Shown: positions 19,373-30,421, counted from the stretch's first letter. The stretch is 64,000 nucleotides of DNA from JABMMZ01 sp964505065 (GCA_964505065.1 CAZDGF010000005.1:8873-72872); one strand, 5' to 3'. A program made the numbers and translations. The notes: generated by a model not told the origin, from the letters alone.

Positions 19373-20305
19373 TTGAAAGGCATTATTGTAAAATCTACTG
19401 GCAGCTGGTATAAAATAAAGCAAGCAGATGGCAGCACATTAGATGCCCGTGTAAAAGGCAAATTTAGATTAAAAGATATTTCTACTACCAATCCTTTGGC
19501 TGTGGGCGATATAGTAGAATACGAAATGGAACCCAGTGGTGATGACATTGTGGGCATAATTCATGGGTTAGAAAAACGCAAAAACTATATTATTCGCAAA
19601 AGCAATAAGCTTAGCAAACAAGGGCAAATTATAGCCGCCAATATTGATATTGCTTTGCTTATTGTTACCCTTTCATCGCCTCGAACTTCGCTCGGTTTTA
19701 TTGATAGATTTTTGGTCATGGCTGGGGCATATCATATACCCGTTACATTGGTATTTAACAAAGTAGATATTTATACAGCCGAAGAAGAAATACAATACCA
19801 AAATTTAAAAAAACTGTACGAAGGTTTGGGTTATCAAACAGCTATTTCTTCTATCATTAAATCTGAATTATTACCAGAACATTCTATTTTACCTTTAATA
19901 AAAAACAAATTAGCCTTGCTTTGCGGACATTCAGGAGTGGGCAAAAGCAGTATATTAAATTCGCTTTTGCCATTGGTTAAACAAAAGGTAGATAATATTA
20001 GTAAAATACATTTAAAAGGCAAACACACTACCACCTTTGCCGAAATATTTTATCTTGAAGATACAACAGCCATTATAGATACACCAGGTATTAGAGATTT
20101 TGGGGTTATAGACATTCCAGAAAATGAAATAGGTCATTATTTTCCTGAAATAAGAGCATTAATGCCATACTGTAAATTTAACGATTGCAAACACCTAAAC
20201 GAGCCTGAGTGTGCTGTTATAGATGCATTTGAAAATGAAGAACTAATGCCAAGCAGATATTTAAGTTATATGAGTATTATGGAAAATAGCGATATTTTTG
20301 ATTGA
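19373..20305 (+). CDS. rsgA: Ribosome small-subunit biogenesis GTPase RsgA
   Basis: 310 residues, TTG start 6 bases after metF. The domains come in the order expected for this circularly permuted GTPase: N-terminal OB fold, NKVD (G4, about 130), GHSGVGKSS (G1, about 185), HTTT (G2) and DTPG (G3, about 237). A C-terminal zinc-binding segment follows with CKFNDCKHLNEPEC. RsgA checks 30S subunit maturation. Confidence 0.95.
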   Translation: MKGIIVKSTGSWYKIKQADGSTLDARVKGKFRLKDISTTNPLAVGDIVEYEMEPSGDDIVGIIHGLEKRKNYIIRKSNKLSKQGQIIAANIDIALLIVTLSSPRTSLGFIDRFLVMAGAYHIPVTLVFNKVDIYTAEEEIQYQNLKKLYEGLGYQTAISSIIKSELLPEHSILPLIKNKLALLCGHSGVGKSSILNSLLPLVKQKVDNISKIHLKGKHTTTFAEIFYLEDTTAIIDTPGIRDFGVIDIPENEIGHYFPEIRALMPYCKFNDCKHLNEPECAVIDAFENEELMPSRYLSYMSIMENSDIFD

Positions 20306-20329
20306 TAATATTTGCAAAAATCTATAATA

Positions 20330-20839
20330 TTAATTTGAATTATATTCAAAATTACCATAACTAATTATATTGTACACTGGATTTACTTGATTGATAATTG
20401 AAATAAAATCTTGATGGGTTAATCCAAATTGTTTTAAATTATAATTCACACTTTTGCCATTTTTTAACGTAATGCACATTACTGCAATTTTAATGCCTTC
20501 TATTTTCTTCATATCAGTGCCAAGATGCTTTATTTCATCGTATTGAATCATTTTAACGTGTTTGAAAAAAAGCCATTTAAAATCAATAAGTTCAACTTGT
20601 AATTTAAAAAAACTTATTGCTGGAAGATGATAATTTATTTTTATAAATATTTGTAAAAAGCTCCATATTAAAACGCCAAAAATTACAATAAAACCAAACC
20701 AAATTCCTTTAGAATCTAATATTTTAAATAAATACAAAATAAAGAAAAGAGCTAAATAAACAAAGATGATTAAAAAAAAATTTTTCTTTGATTTTAAAAT
20801 TTCTTTTTTATTGAAAAATACTTCTTTTATTGGTAGCAT
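20330..20839 (-). CDS. Small membrane protein, unknown function
   Basis: 169 residues with two adjacent transmembrane helices (about 20-39 and 47-67) followed by a soluble, basic C-terminal part of about 95 residues. The layout resembles small PH-like membrane proteins, but I do not recognise the family. It ends 25 bases from the convergent rsgA. Confidence 0.55.
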   Translation of the reverse strand: MLPIKEVFFNKKEILKSKKNFFLIIFVYLALFFILYLFKILDSKGIWFGFIVIFGVLIWSFLQIFIKINYHLPAISFFKLQVELIDFKWLFFKHVKMIQYDEIKHLGTDMKKIEGIKIAVMCITLKNGKSVNYNLKQFGLTHQDFISIINQVNPVYNIISYGNFEYNSN

Positions 20840-20962
20840 AGTTTTTAAATTCTTTTTGCAATAATACTTTTTTTAAATTTTAACTGCAAAAAAAATGTTT
20901 TTAGATTTGCGAATAATCGAAGGTCTAACCATTAAAAATTTTAGTTTAGTTGATTAAAATAC

Positions 20963-23900
20963 CTACTGAATTGTATATCTTAATTTAAACCCAAAGGTGG
21001 TAAGGGCAGTAGGAAAGGAGTTGGAAGCAAAAGGTTTACTTGCTCTTCTATCATAAAATATTTGTAAGTTTACATTTGTATTTATCATATAATTGATATT
21101 AGGGCGAACAAGCACCACTCTTTGCCCACCTTGAACTACAGCTGGACCCTTATCTATATTTCTAACTAAATTAACCGTATTTTGTACACTTACATCTAAA
21201 TCCATTTGCAAGTCGTTATCAAGCGGCAAGCGTTTACCATTTACCTTTATGGGCAGTTTCATACCATTGGTTCTATAGCCTAATCTAAAACTTAGCTCGT
21301 TTTGACTCATTTCTGTAATATTTGCATTTTGTACAAAAAGCGAAACTTGGCGAGAGCGGTTTACTTTAAAGCCTCCTGTTAAGCCGCCTTTGGTGGTAAA
21401 ATCTATTCCAATTAAGGGCGCAAAACTTTCTCGCATACTTACATTGTTTATATTGTATCTGCTTACAAAGTTAGAGCCTGTATCGGCAGTTGCGCTTTTT
21501 GAATTGTATGCCAAATTGCTGGTGTAGCCACCCACTGTGTATAAGCCTGTATAGCGATGTTGAATAGTAATATTGGTAAATGTTTTAGCTATGCTTTTTA
21601 TTTTTGTTAAGCCATTGTAATTAATATTCCAATTGGGCAATGGCACTTTAGGGAAAGCGCTAAGCCCTATTTTACCTTGGTTGCTTCCTGTATAAGCTGC
21701 TAAGAACGAGGGTATCATTACATCTTGTGCTGTTTTGCCATAGCCTTTTGGGTAAAATGTTGCTGGGTCAACAGTGCGGTTGCCTATTCTTACATCTTCT
21801 GCCTGCTGGCGTTGGGCTACTACAAATCTATATCCTTCAAAATTATTATATGTTTGGTTATCCCAACCATTGCTTGCTTTTGATGGGTTAAAAGCTGTGC
21901 GAATAAAAATATGCGACATTGTAAAATTACCTGTTTCTGTAATGGCAAAATCTCTCCAGTCTTTAGAAGAGTCGGCATCAAATCTAAATTGAGATTGCAG
22001 ATTATTACTTCTGTTTAAATTGGCATTAAGCTGAATTACAAAACCTTTAAATGGTTCTATTCTTGCAGTTCCTGTTATGCTAGTCATTTTATTTTGCATA
22101 AAAAAGTTATTCATGCGCGAGTCGTTGGTTAATGCACCTTGTTTAGCTAATTCGTAGCGTGTATTGCTTTTTTGGCTACCCAATATAAAAGGCAAACCTG
22201 GGGCATCTTGTGCAAAATTTTGTCCAAAATAATCTGGCGAATGTATAAAACCTGGCAATACCGTACCTTCTTTTTGATTGTAACTAATAGCTACATTTTT
22301 TACCATCATTAAGGCTCTAAAAAAATTAGTGCCTACCATTTGTTTTTCTTTCTTTTTGGCAGGTGGTTTTTCGCTATCGTCTTGTTTATCTCCGGGCTTT
22401 GGTGTAGCAGGCTTTGTTTTTTCTTTGTTGTTTTTTGCTTTTTTACCTCCTTGTTCTATGCGTTTTAAAAAAGGAATTTTATTGTACAAAGTATTCATAT
22501 TGAAAGTAGAGTTTACTTGAATATCTCTGCTATTTTGTATAGTATTTCCAAGGCTTGCTGCTGCCGGAGGCGCTTGTGTCCAGCCATAATTGCTGCCATA
22601 TTTAACAGTGGTATTTATCCAATTTAGCGCACCTACTTTATCAAAAGGCAATTCATAATTAAAATTTGCTGTTTGTGTAAAATTGGTCATTCTGCCAAGT
22701 CTAAAAAAATCATCGCGTACACTGTCTCTTTTTTCTTGAGTGTTCAATTGCCCAAAAGGCTCTTGAACTCGGGCATTTGCAGAGGCATTATAATCTAATT
22801 TTAATCTACCACCCTTAGTTAAAGGAAAATTTACAATATAAACCCTATTAAACGTAAAGTTTTTATCGAACAAGCGTGGGGTAAATTGTTTAAAGGCATC
22901 ATTGCTTCTATTTTGGGTTTCGCTATAATATCTATCTGCATCAAAACGAATGGTAATATTTTGAGGCAAGGCGTATAAATTAAAATCTCTTAGTATAGCC
23001 AAGCGTTTACTTTTTATAAATTTAAAGGGCTCCCAAGGTTTTATTTTAGGGCTATAGGTATAGCCTACGCTGCCATGGTATGTTTTTGAGAAATTTTGTT
23101 CAATTTGTATATTTCTTCTTTGTAAATGAATATAAGAATAGGTAAAATTAAAATTGGAAATATTCCAGGGCATGCTTGGTCCTTTAGATGTTTTTGCTTT
23201 CCGCACATTGGTAAAGTTTAAACTATAACGAGAGGTTACATCTTCGGAGGAGCGCAGCTTTGCTTTCTTTTCTGTTGGCGACATTCTTTCTACAACCCTA
23301 TCAAGTTCAACATCAGGATTTAGTGGGTCGAATTTAGGGCGCATTATTGTACCGCTGTAGCCTATAAACATTGGAATATTTACACTTGCTTTTTGAGGAA
23401 AAAATTTACCTAACTCAAAACTTGAGCTTAAATCGTATTGGTAATTATCGCTAAGGTTTCTTTCGTTCAATCTTTGGTCGACCCCGCCATAGCCTATGGT
23501 AGAAATATTGCCCGATGCAGAAAGTGTTGCAAAATCTGCCATTTGAGCAACAACACGCCCTGTGGTAGCCCAGCCGCCTTTGTTGGTAATATCTGTTACA
23601 CGCATTTCATTAAACCATACTTCGCCACATTTAGATACATCAGCATTGTTTCTTATACCCAGCATTACCACCCTTAAATTACTTAAATCTGGCAAACCCA
23701 ATAGCGATATTTTATGCCCTTTGCCATTTACATAAAAGAAAGGGCGTGTTAAAGGATTGCCTGCCTCTGTGCGTTTGTCTTTTGCACCAAATAAATCGGA
23801 CAATGGAAAGTCGAATTCATTTTCTGCCATCCAAATTCTATCGGCAGCATAGGCGCCATCGGGGGTAATTTTTAAAGGAATTTCGTACTCATAATAATTA

Positions 23901-26900
23901 GATATTAAATCTGTACCCACTCTTATAAATGCAGAAAGTTCGCCATCTTTTACATCAGTTCCTTCAGCATGTACAAACATTTTGAAATTTTTATAATTTC
24001 GCACATCAAAGTTTGTGGTTTTATATGCTGCACGGCTATCGCCAGCTTTAAGGTTGCATACTCTTAATGACAAGGATTGCTCATTTTGTTGCACCACATT
24101 TTGCGAAGTTGGGTCTTGCACCCTATCTATACCGGGAGGCTCTATATAACGTATAGGAGAGCGTTTGCCATTTTCTTCAATATTTACAGTAGATACCACA
24201 AAGGTGGTGGCGTCTGTAGGGTCGAGAGGCACAACTGCACCTGGTGTATTTAACGATTGTAAGTATCTTCGCCAATCCGCACGAACTAATTGCAATTGCC
24301 CAAAACGCAGTATGGTACTATCTGTAAAACCTTTCATAAACATACGCATAAAACGGATAGATTTAAAATCGGATATATTGCCAACCGTATTTGTAAATTG
24401 TTTTACAGGTATTTTAAGTTGAATCCATTTTATTTTTTCCGTTTTGCCATTTTTAAGTTCTTTGTTTATTTCGTTAATATCTGTAACAAAGCCTTTGCCT
24501 ATTTCCAAATCTTGAGGACTTAAATCTATTTTATACTGAAAATAATCCTCTGTTTGGTTCATGGTAAAATCGTTATTAATGTCTTCATTGTCTGGCAAGT
24601 TGGTTGCTGCTTGTGGTGTGCCATCGCCCAACTTATTTAATGTAGAATTGCCTTGTAATGAATTGAATTTTTTATAACGAGAAATAATTGAATTGTCGTT
24701 TCCGCCATCGTAAATGCCGTCTCTATTGTGAAAATAATTATCGTTTGAAGGGTCGGCTAAAGCCATTTGGTATATTTTAGAATTTTCGCCAAATAAGGTT
24801 TTTAAACTATCCAAATATTTTACAAAGTATGCCTTTTCATCATCGTCATTTAAACCATCTAAACCTAAATCTTGAAATGGACGAGCAGAAGGCTCATTAT
24901 CAAAAGCATTGTTTATTTGAGGTAATAAAGGTACTCTGCCGAAAATAGAGGTATCTACATCGCGTAAATCGCCTTTAGCGTTTAAGCCATTTTCAAATAC
25001 TTTTCTTCTATCGGGCAGTATATCTTCGCTAACGTTTCCAAGGTCTATGTATAATTGTCCTTTATTGCTTCCTGTGGTGTTATAAGTAAATGGGTCCATC
25101 ATCCATACTTCTATATAATCTATATTGGCTGCTTCAAAATCGTTGCTTTCTATTCTGCGCATTATGCCGCCCCATGCTTTGGTAGGTTGTTTAAATGTGC
25201 CATCGGCATTAAAATCTACAATATTATTATTGTAGTTATAAATCCCTCTTTCTTTTGGAAAAAATGCCAAATCTAAAGTTGGTAAAATAGTGGGCGCACC
25301 TTGTTGTATTTGTTTGTTGGGAAATACTTCTGTAACCAATACCTCGCGCATATAATGATTGCTTTGCATATCAATATTGTTTTGTACATTGGCAGGTGTG
25401 AATTTATCAGTTCTATAAAAAGTAGGGTCTATATTATACCAAGCGGTTTTAGCTCGGTAATTTCCCCAATCTTTTTTATTTGGGCTATTCCACTCTGGAA
25501 AAAGAAGCGGTTGGTATTGCGGTAAGCTGGCAAGTTTCCAACTGGCTACCATGCGCAAATCAAATGTAGTTTCAGCACCTTCAAAATCATCAATATAACT
25601 TACGCCTCTTGTTTTGTTTTGCCCCCTTGCTTTGCCAGGAAATATGCGTGCATACTCGCCTTGTGCTGTAAGTTTACTTTCGGCTTTGGTTTCTATAAAT
25701 GGCAGTTTATCTACCAATTTGGTTAAAAACCGAGAGCTTGAATTATAACTTGCATCTACTCCTATAACTGTATTAAGCAAGGGTTCATCGCCAATATTTG
25801 TTTTAGGCGTTAGTGGTCTTTCGTACATGTGCATAATTGTGCCGCCTAATAATAATTTTTTATTAGCTATGTAATCAAATCGTGCGCCAAGCAAGGTGCG
25901 TTGTTGGATATTGAAAACGCTATTGCTTTCTGCACTTACCTTTATTGTAGCTCCAGATTGTAAAATACCTTGGTTAATAATGGTAACCTTTCCTGCATTA
26001 TAATCTACAATATAATCTACGTTTTCTGTTAGCTTTGTGCCATTGGCGGTAACAACTACAGAGCCTTGAGGCACGTTTAAGGCGTTTAATGAAATTTCTG
26101 AACTACTTGAACCTTTATAACTTCCTTTAAGAAAGAATTTGTTATGGGCTACATCTTGCTCTGCCAGCCATCGTGTACTATCATAAAGCGCATCGTACAC
26201 ATATTTATCTGCTCTTTGGTCGCCATTAAATTTAGCTCTTAAATAATTCCCGAATGGCTCTCTAACAGGAAAAATAATACGTCCTTGTTGACTTTGAATT
26301 GTAAAGCCTTCTAAAATATCTATCATTCCATCGTGTTTAGCCTCTTGTTGGCGGTTAATTTTATCCAAATTCATTACCCTAATTAACGGCACACCATCGC
26401 TTAATCCAGGAATATTATTTACAGGTAAATAATTCAAATCTGCACCTGATGGGTCGTCATTGTATATTACATTAAAGTTTAAATCTGCTGGATTGATATT
26501 GAAAGAACCTAAAGAATAAATATTTTTCATCATTAGTTCCCACATGGGTATGCGGGTACGAATAATATTGCCTTTTAGCATTTTTACCATTAATACTTTA
26601 CTATCTGTTCTTGAGCTACTTTGTTCCGAGGCAAACTCGCCCACTTTGTAGGTAATGCCATTAAAAGTATACTCAAAAGCAACGCCTAAAATTTCATCAT
26701 TATTTAATGCACTATTTAAGGAGATATAACCTAAACGCTCATTTACAGTAAATTCATTTGTATTTAATTGCCTTGCATTTGTTAGCAATTCGTAATCTAA
26801 ACCAATACGCAAATAAGAAGCTACACCATTTATGGCATCTAATGTAGAACTTGAAGAACGCACTTGTGCATTGTTTTTTAAAAGTGTGTATAAATTATTT

Positions 26901-28228
26901 GATGTATTATCTGTGTAAACTCTTGATTCTGGAATTAAATTTACATTATTTGGTTGTTGTTCTCCCAAATCCATCAATGCTAAAATATCTCTTGTATTGT
27001 CCACACTTCCGCTTCTATTGGTTACCCATACCTCAACCCTGTTAATAAATACTCCAGAATTTATAATTGGCAATTGTGATAATGCATTATCATATTGGTT
27101 TTTCATGGCTTGCCCTAAAAAGAAATGCCTATTTTGGTCGTAGCTGCTGGCTTGAATATTATAGTTGGTAACTTGCGCTCCACCATTTACGGTGGTTTCC
27201 GTACGTTGTCCTTTATTTTGGGTGGCTATAAAAGAGGCTTTTAGTTTCCCAAATTGCCAATCTGTTTTTATACCAAATAAAGATTGTCCGCCTTGAATTA
27301 AGCTGCCATTTAGCGGTAAACTTACATTGCCAAGCTCTATTTTTTTAAGCATTTGGTCTTCTTTGCCTACCCAGTTTAGTTTGGTTTGGTTGTCAAAATC
27401 AAATGTTGCATCTGTATCGTATTTTATGCCTAAATCAAGGGCGTTGCCTATTTTTCCTGTTACGTTAATTTGTATTTTTTGGTCGAAATCAAATTGCCCC
27501 GTTCTTTGCTGCCGTGCGCTAAATGCAGGGTTTCTAACAGTGTTAAAATTACCGCCAAATGTAAGCTCGGCACTACCGCTTGGGCGAATATCTATTAAGC
27601 CTCCTCTAAATACTTTATCTAAAACTGGTGGTGTTTTAATTAAAGGTGGGCGAGCTTTGTTATTGTTATATCCGCTGCTGCCTGCATTGCTTTTGGTGCG
27701 TTGTTCAAAGTATTTTTTTCTATCCTCTTTTGCGCTTTCTGCCATGTACTCGCTTTTGCTCATGCTGCGTAGCAGGGTTTTTCTACCAGCTATTTCTTTA
27801 TATTCCTCATATTCGCCTGTTTTGGTATTGTATTCTATGTATGTTTTTACAGAGGGGTCGTTTAGGTCTATATTGTTTTGATAATCGCTTTTTTCTCTAC
27901 CTGTATTTTGTTTTATAGGGTAAGTTAAATCTTTTATAGAAGTATCTTTTCCTGTTTTTTTTGTAGAATCTTGTGGAATAGGATTTGAAATTTTAAAATT
28001 AAATTTTTTAGATTGAAAAACCTTATTGTTCAATAATTTTTTTATGTCTAAAACATCTTTTTCTGTTTCAGTTGAAAGGGGTAAATACGAAGTAGAAGTG
28101 GAATTTATTTGTGTAGCAATACTTAAAATAGGTAAAAATAATGCAGCCGAAAAAAGCCAAAAAAAGTTCAAAGCCCTTTTTTTATTAAGGGTTTTAGAAA
28201 AAGTAAATGCCATAAATTGTTGTTTCAA
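20963..28228 (-). CDS. sprA: Type IX secretion outer-membrane translocon SprA (Sov)
   Basis: 2421 residues, the usual size for SprA/Sov, the 36-strand outer-membrane barrel through which type IX substrates leave the cell. A signal segment lies near residues 15-40; the start could also be Met6. Recognisable parts include SGSAELTFGGNFNTVRNP near residue 217, ARGQNKTRGVSYIDDFEGAE in the middle, GEVWFNEMRVTDITNKGGWA further on, and many aromatic beta strands. The C-terminus (TTFGFKLRYTIQ) has alternating residues like a barrel end. A lysine-rich linker with PKPGDKQDDSEKPPAKKKEK lies near residue 1900. It probably exports the 1247-residue neighbour. Confidence 0.95.
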   Translation of the reverse strand: MKQQFMAFTFSKTLNKKRALNFFWLFSAALFLPILSIATQINSTSTSYLPLSTETEKDVLDIKKLLNNKVFQSKKFNFKISNPIPQDSTKKTGKDTSIKDLTYPIKQNTGREKSDYQNNIDLNDPSVKTYIEYNTKTGEYEEYKEIAGRKTLLRSMSKSEYMAESAKEDRKKYFEQRTKSNAGSSGYNNNKARPPLIKTPPVLDKVFRGGLIDIRPSGSAELTFGGNFNTVRNPAFSARQQRTGQFDFDQKIQINVTGKIGNALDLGIKYDTDATFDFDNQTKLNWVGKEDQMLKKIELGNVSLPLNGSLIQGGQSLFGIKTDWQFGKLKASFIATQNKGQRTETTVNGGAQVTNYNIQASSYDQNRHFFLGQAMKNQYDNALSQLPIINSGVFINRVEVWVTNRSGSVDNTRDILALMDLGEQQPNNVNLIPESRVYTDNTSNNLYTLLKNNAQVRSSSSTLDAINGVASYLRIGLDYELLTNARQLNTNEFTVNERLGYISLNSALNNDEILGVAFEYTFNGITYKVGEFASEQSSSRTDSKVLMVKMLKGNIIRTRIPMWELMMKNIYSLGSFNINPADLNFNVIYNDDPSGADLNYLPVNNIPGLSDGVPLIRVMNLDKINRQQEAKHDGMIDILEGFTIQSQQGRIIFPVREPFGNYLRAKFNGDQRADKYVYDALYDSTRWLAEQDVAHNKFFLKGSYKGSSSSEISLNALNVPQGSVVVTANGTKLTENVDYIVDYNAGKVTIINQGILQSGATIKVSAESNSVFNIQQRTLLGARFDYIANKKLLLGGTIMHMYERPLTPKTNIGDEPLLNTVIGVDASYNSSSRFLTKLVDKLPFIETKAESKLTAQGEYARIFPGKARGQNKTRGVSYIDDFEGAETTFDLRMVASWKLASLPQYQPLLFPEWNSPNKKDWGNYRAKTAWYNIDPTFYRTDKFTPANVQNNIDMQSNHYMREVLVTEVFPNKQIQQGAPTILPTLDLAFFPKERGIYNYNNNIVDFNADGTFKQPTKAWGGIMRRIESNDFEAANIDYIEVWMMDPFTYNTTGSNKGQLYIDLGNVSEDILPDRRKVFENGLNAKGDLRDVDTSIFGRVPLLPQINNAFDNEPSARPFQDLGLDGLNDDDEKAYFVKYLDSLKTLFGENSKIYQMALADPSNDNYFHNRDGIYDGGNDNSIISRYKKFNSLQGNSTLNKLGDGTPQAATNLPDNEDINNDFTMNQTEDYFQYKIDLSPQDLEIGKGFVTDINEINKELKNGKTEKIKWIQLKIPVKQFTNTVGNISDFKSIRFMRMFMKGFTDSTILRFGQLQLVRADWRRYLQSLNTPGAVVPLDPTDATTFVVSTVNIEENGKRSPIRYIEPPGIDRVQDPTSQNVVQQNEQSLSLRVCNLKAGDSRAAYKTTNFDVRNYKNFKMFVHAEGTDVKDGELSAFIRVGTDLISNYYEYEIPLKITPDGAYAADRIWMAENEFDFPLSDLFGAKDKRTEAGNPLTRPFFYVNGKGHKISLLGLPDLSNLRVVMLGIRNNADVSKCGEVWFNEMRVTDITNKGGWATTGRVVAQMADFATLSASGNISTIGYGGVDQRLNERNLSDNYQYDLSSSFELGKFFPQKASVNIPMFIGYSGTIMRPKFDPLNPDVELDRVVERMSPTEKKAKLRSSEDVTSRYSLNFTNVRKAKTSKGPSMPWNISNFNFTYSYIHLQRRNIQIEQNFSKTYHGSVGYTYSPKIKPWEPFKFIKSKRLAILRDFNLYALPQNITIRFDADRYYSETQNRSNDAFKQFTPRLFDKNFTFNRVYIVNFPLTKGGRLKLDYNASANARVQEPFGQLNTQEKRDSVRDDFFRLGRMTNFTQTANFNYELPFDKVGALNWINTTVKYGSNYGWTQAPPAAASLGNTIQNSRDIQVNSTFNMNTLYNKIPFLKRIEQGGKKAKNNKEKTKPATPKPGDKQDDSEKPPAKKKEKQMVGTNFFRALMMVKNVAISYNQKEGTVLPGFIHSPDYFGQNFAQDAPGLPFILGSQKSNTRYELAKQGALTNDSRMNNFFMQNKMTSITGTARIEPFKGFVIQLNANLNRSNNLQSQFRFDADSSKDWRDFAITETGNFTMSHIFIRTAFNPSKASNGWDNQTYNNFEGYRFVVAQRQQAEDVRIGNRTVDPATFYPKGYGKTAQDVMIPSFLAAYTGSNQGKIGLSAFPKVPLPNWNINYNGLTKIKSIAKTFTNITIQHRYTGLYTVGGYTSNLAYNSKSATADTGSNFVSRYNINNVSMRESFAPLIGIDFTTKGGLTGGFKVNRSRQVSLFVQNANITEMSQNELSFRLGYRTNGMKLPIKVNGKRLPLDNDLQMDLDVSVQNTVNLVRNIDKGPAVVQGGQRVVLVRPNINYMINTNVNLQIFYDRRASKPFASNSFPTALTTFGFKLRYTIQ

Positions 28229-28405
28229 AGTGGGGTAAAATTGAATTGTCTTAGTAGATTTTTTCTATAGGCTTATGGTTATTATAATATGCGAATATAA
28301 CTTAAATTAGAATATTTATATTGTGTTTGTCAAAAAAAAATGACAAATAAACAAGTAAGAAAATTGAATTTTAAAAATAAATTTATAAGTTCAATATCAT
28401 TGGGC

Positions 28406-29461
28406 TTATTTCATAAAAGGATTTGAATACCTAATATCTGTTGTAAATTTAGGGTCTGAAAGGGTTTTTAAGAATGCAACTAAACCTTTTTTTTCTAATT
28501 CTGTAAGGTTTAATTTTAAAGGGATTGTGCCAATAAAGTCGCCTTTAGTGTTAAATTGTTCTTGCCTAAGTCCCAAGCTTAAAAATGGATGGTTTTTAAT
28601 GCCAGAATTATAATGTTCAACAACCTCTTCTAAACTATTAAATCTACCATCGTGCATATAAGGTGCTGTAAATTCTATGTTGTATAAATTAGGCACTCTA
28701 AAAATGCCATTTTGAATACCATTGTCTTTATAATCCATCTCTAAACCAATATTCTCTGTTTGCACCCAACTAAAACTATTACTCAAATTATGGCAACTTA
28801 CACAATTTCCTTTATTTTCATAAATTTCTTTACCAATAAGCTCTAATTGATTAAAGTTAGAGAATTTATTATTATTGTTGCCCAATTCAAATTTAGATTC
28901 ATTTGGTCTTTTTAAAGCTTTTAAAAATTCTGCAATACATTCTTCAATTTTTTCAATTGTAATTTCTTCCGACATATATGCATTTTTAAATAATGGCAGA
29001 TAATAAGGTAATGTTGCTATTTCTGTTGGTAAACTTTTTAAATCTATAACACCCATTTCTTCGTGGTTAACAACTGGTTTTAAGGCTAAATCTTTAAAAT
29101 TTTTTGCCCTTGCATCCCAAAATAACCCATTTAATTCACTTTTACTGCTTATGCCTGGTGTGTTTCTATTTGTTAATTTTCCAGCCACGCCCGCACTAAA
29201 TTGTTTGCCATCTGCAAATGCTAAAGACTGTATATGGCAGGTGCCACAAGAAACGGAATTATTGGCGGATAAATGCTTATCGTAAAACAATACTCTTCCA
29301 AGTGTTGCTTTATTATTGTCTAAATTTGAGTATTGGTAAGGTTGGGCAGGTAGGTTAGGTGCAATTATTTCTGCATTTTTTGGTTCTTTTTTACAAGCAA
29401 CAAAACAAAATAACAATGTTGAAATAATTGCGATACCAATTTTTTTTATTTTTTGTGTCAT
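28406..29461 (-). CDS. Di-haem cytochrome c peroxidase (MauG/CcpA family) lipoprotein
   Basis: 351 residues. Lipoprotein signal with Cys at FVAC (about residue 23). Two c-haem motifs, CGTCH and CVSCH, lie in the N- and C-terminal halves. Family stretches are NNSVSCGTCHIQSLAFADG, NRNTPGI, FWDARA and FRVPNLYNIEFTAPYMHDGR. Members reduce hydrogen peroxide or oxidise protein substrates in the periplasm. The outer-membrane protein gene upstream ends 5 bases before this gene starts, so the two are probably cotranscribed. Confidence 0.88.
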   Translation of the reverse strand: MTQKIKKIGIAIISTLLFCFVACKKEPKNAEIIAPNLPAQPYQYSNLDNNKATLGRVLFYDKHLSANNSVSCGTCHIQSLAFADGKQFSAGVAGKLTNRNTPGISSKSELNGLFWDARAKNFKDLALKPVVNHEEMGVIDLKSLPTEIATLPYYLPLFKNAYMSEEITIEKIEECIAEFLKALKRPNESKFELGNNNNKFSNFNQLELIGKEIYENKGNCVSCHNLSNSFSWVQTENIGLEMDYKDNGIQNGIFRVPNLYNIEFTAPYMHDGRFNSLEEVVEHYNSGIKNHPFLSLGLRQEQFNTKGDFIGTIPLKLNLTELEKKGLVAFLKTLSDPKFTTDIRYSNPFMK

Positions 29462-29466
29462 TTTAT

Positions 29467-30111
29467 TTATAATTTTATACTTAAAAACAATGTTGAAGGC
29501 AAAAATACTGAACCACTTGTTCCACTTCTTGTTTCTGTTTGATTATTGTTAGGATTGCTCGAATTTGTAATCATTGTTTTAGATTTATATTTCATTACGT
29601 TAAAGCCTGTTTCTAAAAATAAACTGATACGTTTATTGAAATAATATTGTAAGCCATATACTAAACCAGCACCATTGCCATCGTATCTGGAACGTATACT
29701 TGACGAACTAAAATTGGAAGTATTATCTACATAATCATACATTAAATCAATGCCATAATAACATTTCCAGTGCTTTGTAATAATGCTTTGTTTTTCTATT
29801 CCAAAACGGTAGTTCATTGCATAGTTTTTAGTTGTTCTGTCGTTTGTGCTATTTTGTATTTTTTCTGTTTCTTTACTTGTAGTAACCCCAGCACCAAACC
29901 TTACATTAAAATTATTGCCCAAATATTTGTATGTTATTGTATAAGGACTGAATGGAATTGTTGTAGAACTAAAATTTAAAATTTGTTTTACAAAATTGGT
30001 GGCATTAAAGCCTAACTCATGTCTTAATATTTTAGAGGTATCTTGTGCATTCAATGTTATATTTTGACAAAATAGAAAAATGCCAAAAACAAGGATATAA
30101 TATTTTCTCAT
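29467..30111 (-). CDS. Small outer-membrane beta-barrel protein, unknown function
   Basis: 214 residues with a signal peptide (residues 1-22, ending NAQ). Strand-rich sequence with tyrosine-rich repeats (YAMNYRFGIEKQ, GAGLVYGLQYYF, LFLETGFNV) and a C-terminal LFLSIKL fits an eight-strand barrel of the OmpA-like or porin type. It is the first gene of a probable two-gene unit with the di-haem peroxidase. Confidence 0.65.
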   Translation of the reverse strand: MRKYYILVFGIFLFCQNITLNAQDTSKILRHELGFNATNFVKQILNFSSTTIPFSPYTITYKYLGNNFNVRFGAGVTTSKETEKIQNSTNDRTTKNYAMNYRFGIEKQSIITKHWKCYYGIDLMYDYVDNTSNFSSSSIRSRYDGNGAGLVYGLQYYFNKRISLFLETGFNVMKYKSKTMITNSSNPNNNQTETRSGTSGSVFLPSTLFLSIKL

Positions 30112-30187
30112 TATTCAAAAATAATAAACCTTTATGAAACTACCAATTTAATTTTTAATAAACCATTGTTTCTAAAAAAAATAGTTT

Positions 30188-30338
30188 TAGCCCAAATTCA
30201 GCAATAGAATTGCTGAATCGAATAACAAATTGTAAATCATGTTTTTACAAAACATAATTACAATTTTTAAATCGGGGTTAATCCCAACTAAATCAAATAG
30301 TTCAATTTTTCAAATCTCCTATTGATTAATTTGGGTTT
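30188..30338 (+). repeat. 151-bp inverted-terminus repeat, copy 1
   Basis: This fills half of the 310-base gap between the outer-membrane protein and hup; the rest holds only the hup terminator. The right end AATTTGGGTTT (30328-30338) mirrors the left end, which here is degraded (TAGCCCAAATT). Inside are a CAGCAATAGAATTGCTG hairpin and an AATTGTAAATC/ACAATTTTTAAATC pair. Nearly identical to 42069-42219 and to the reverse complement of 63782-63931. No reading frame inside. Confidence 0.85.
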
Positions 30339-30357
30339 AGTTTGAATTTTTTAGCAT

Positions 30358-30390
30358 AAAAAAAGAACCTTAAAATTAAGGTTCTTTTTA
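30358..30390 (-). terminator. Terminator of hup
   Basis: 12-13 bp stem (30361-30372 with 30377-30388), 4-base loop, with a T run on the minus strand, 32 bases after the hup stop. Confidence 0.88.
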
Positions 30391-30421
30391 AAGAAAAGTT
30401 TTTAAAACTTTGTGCTTTCTA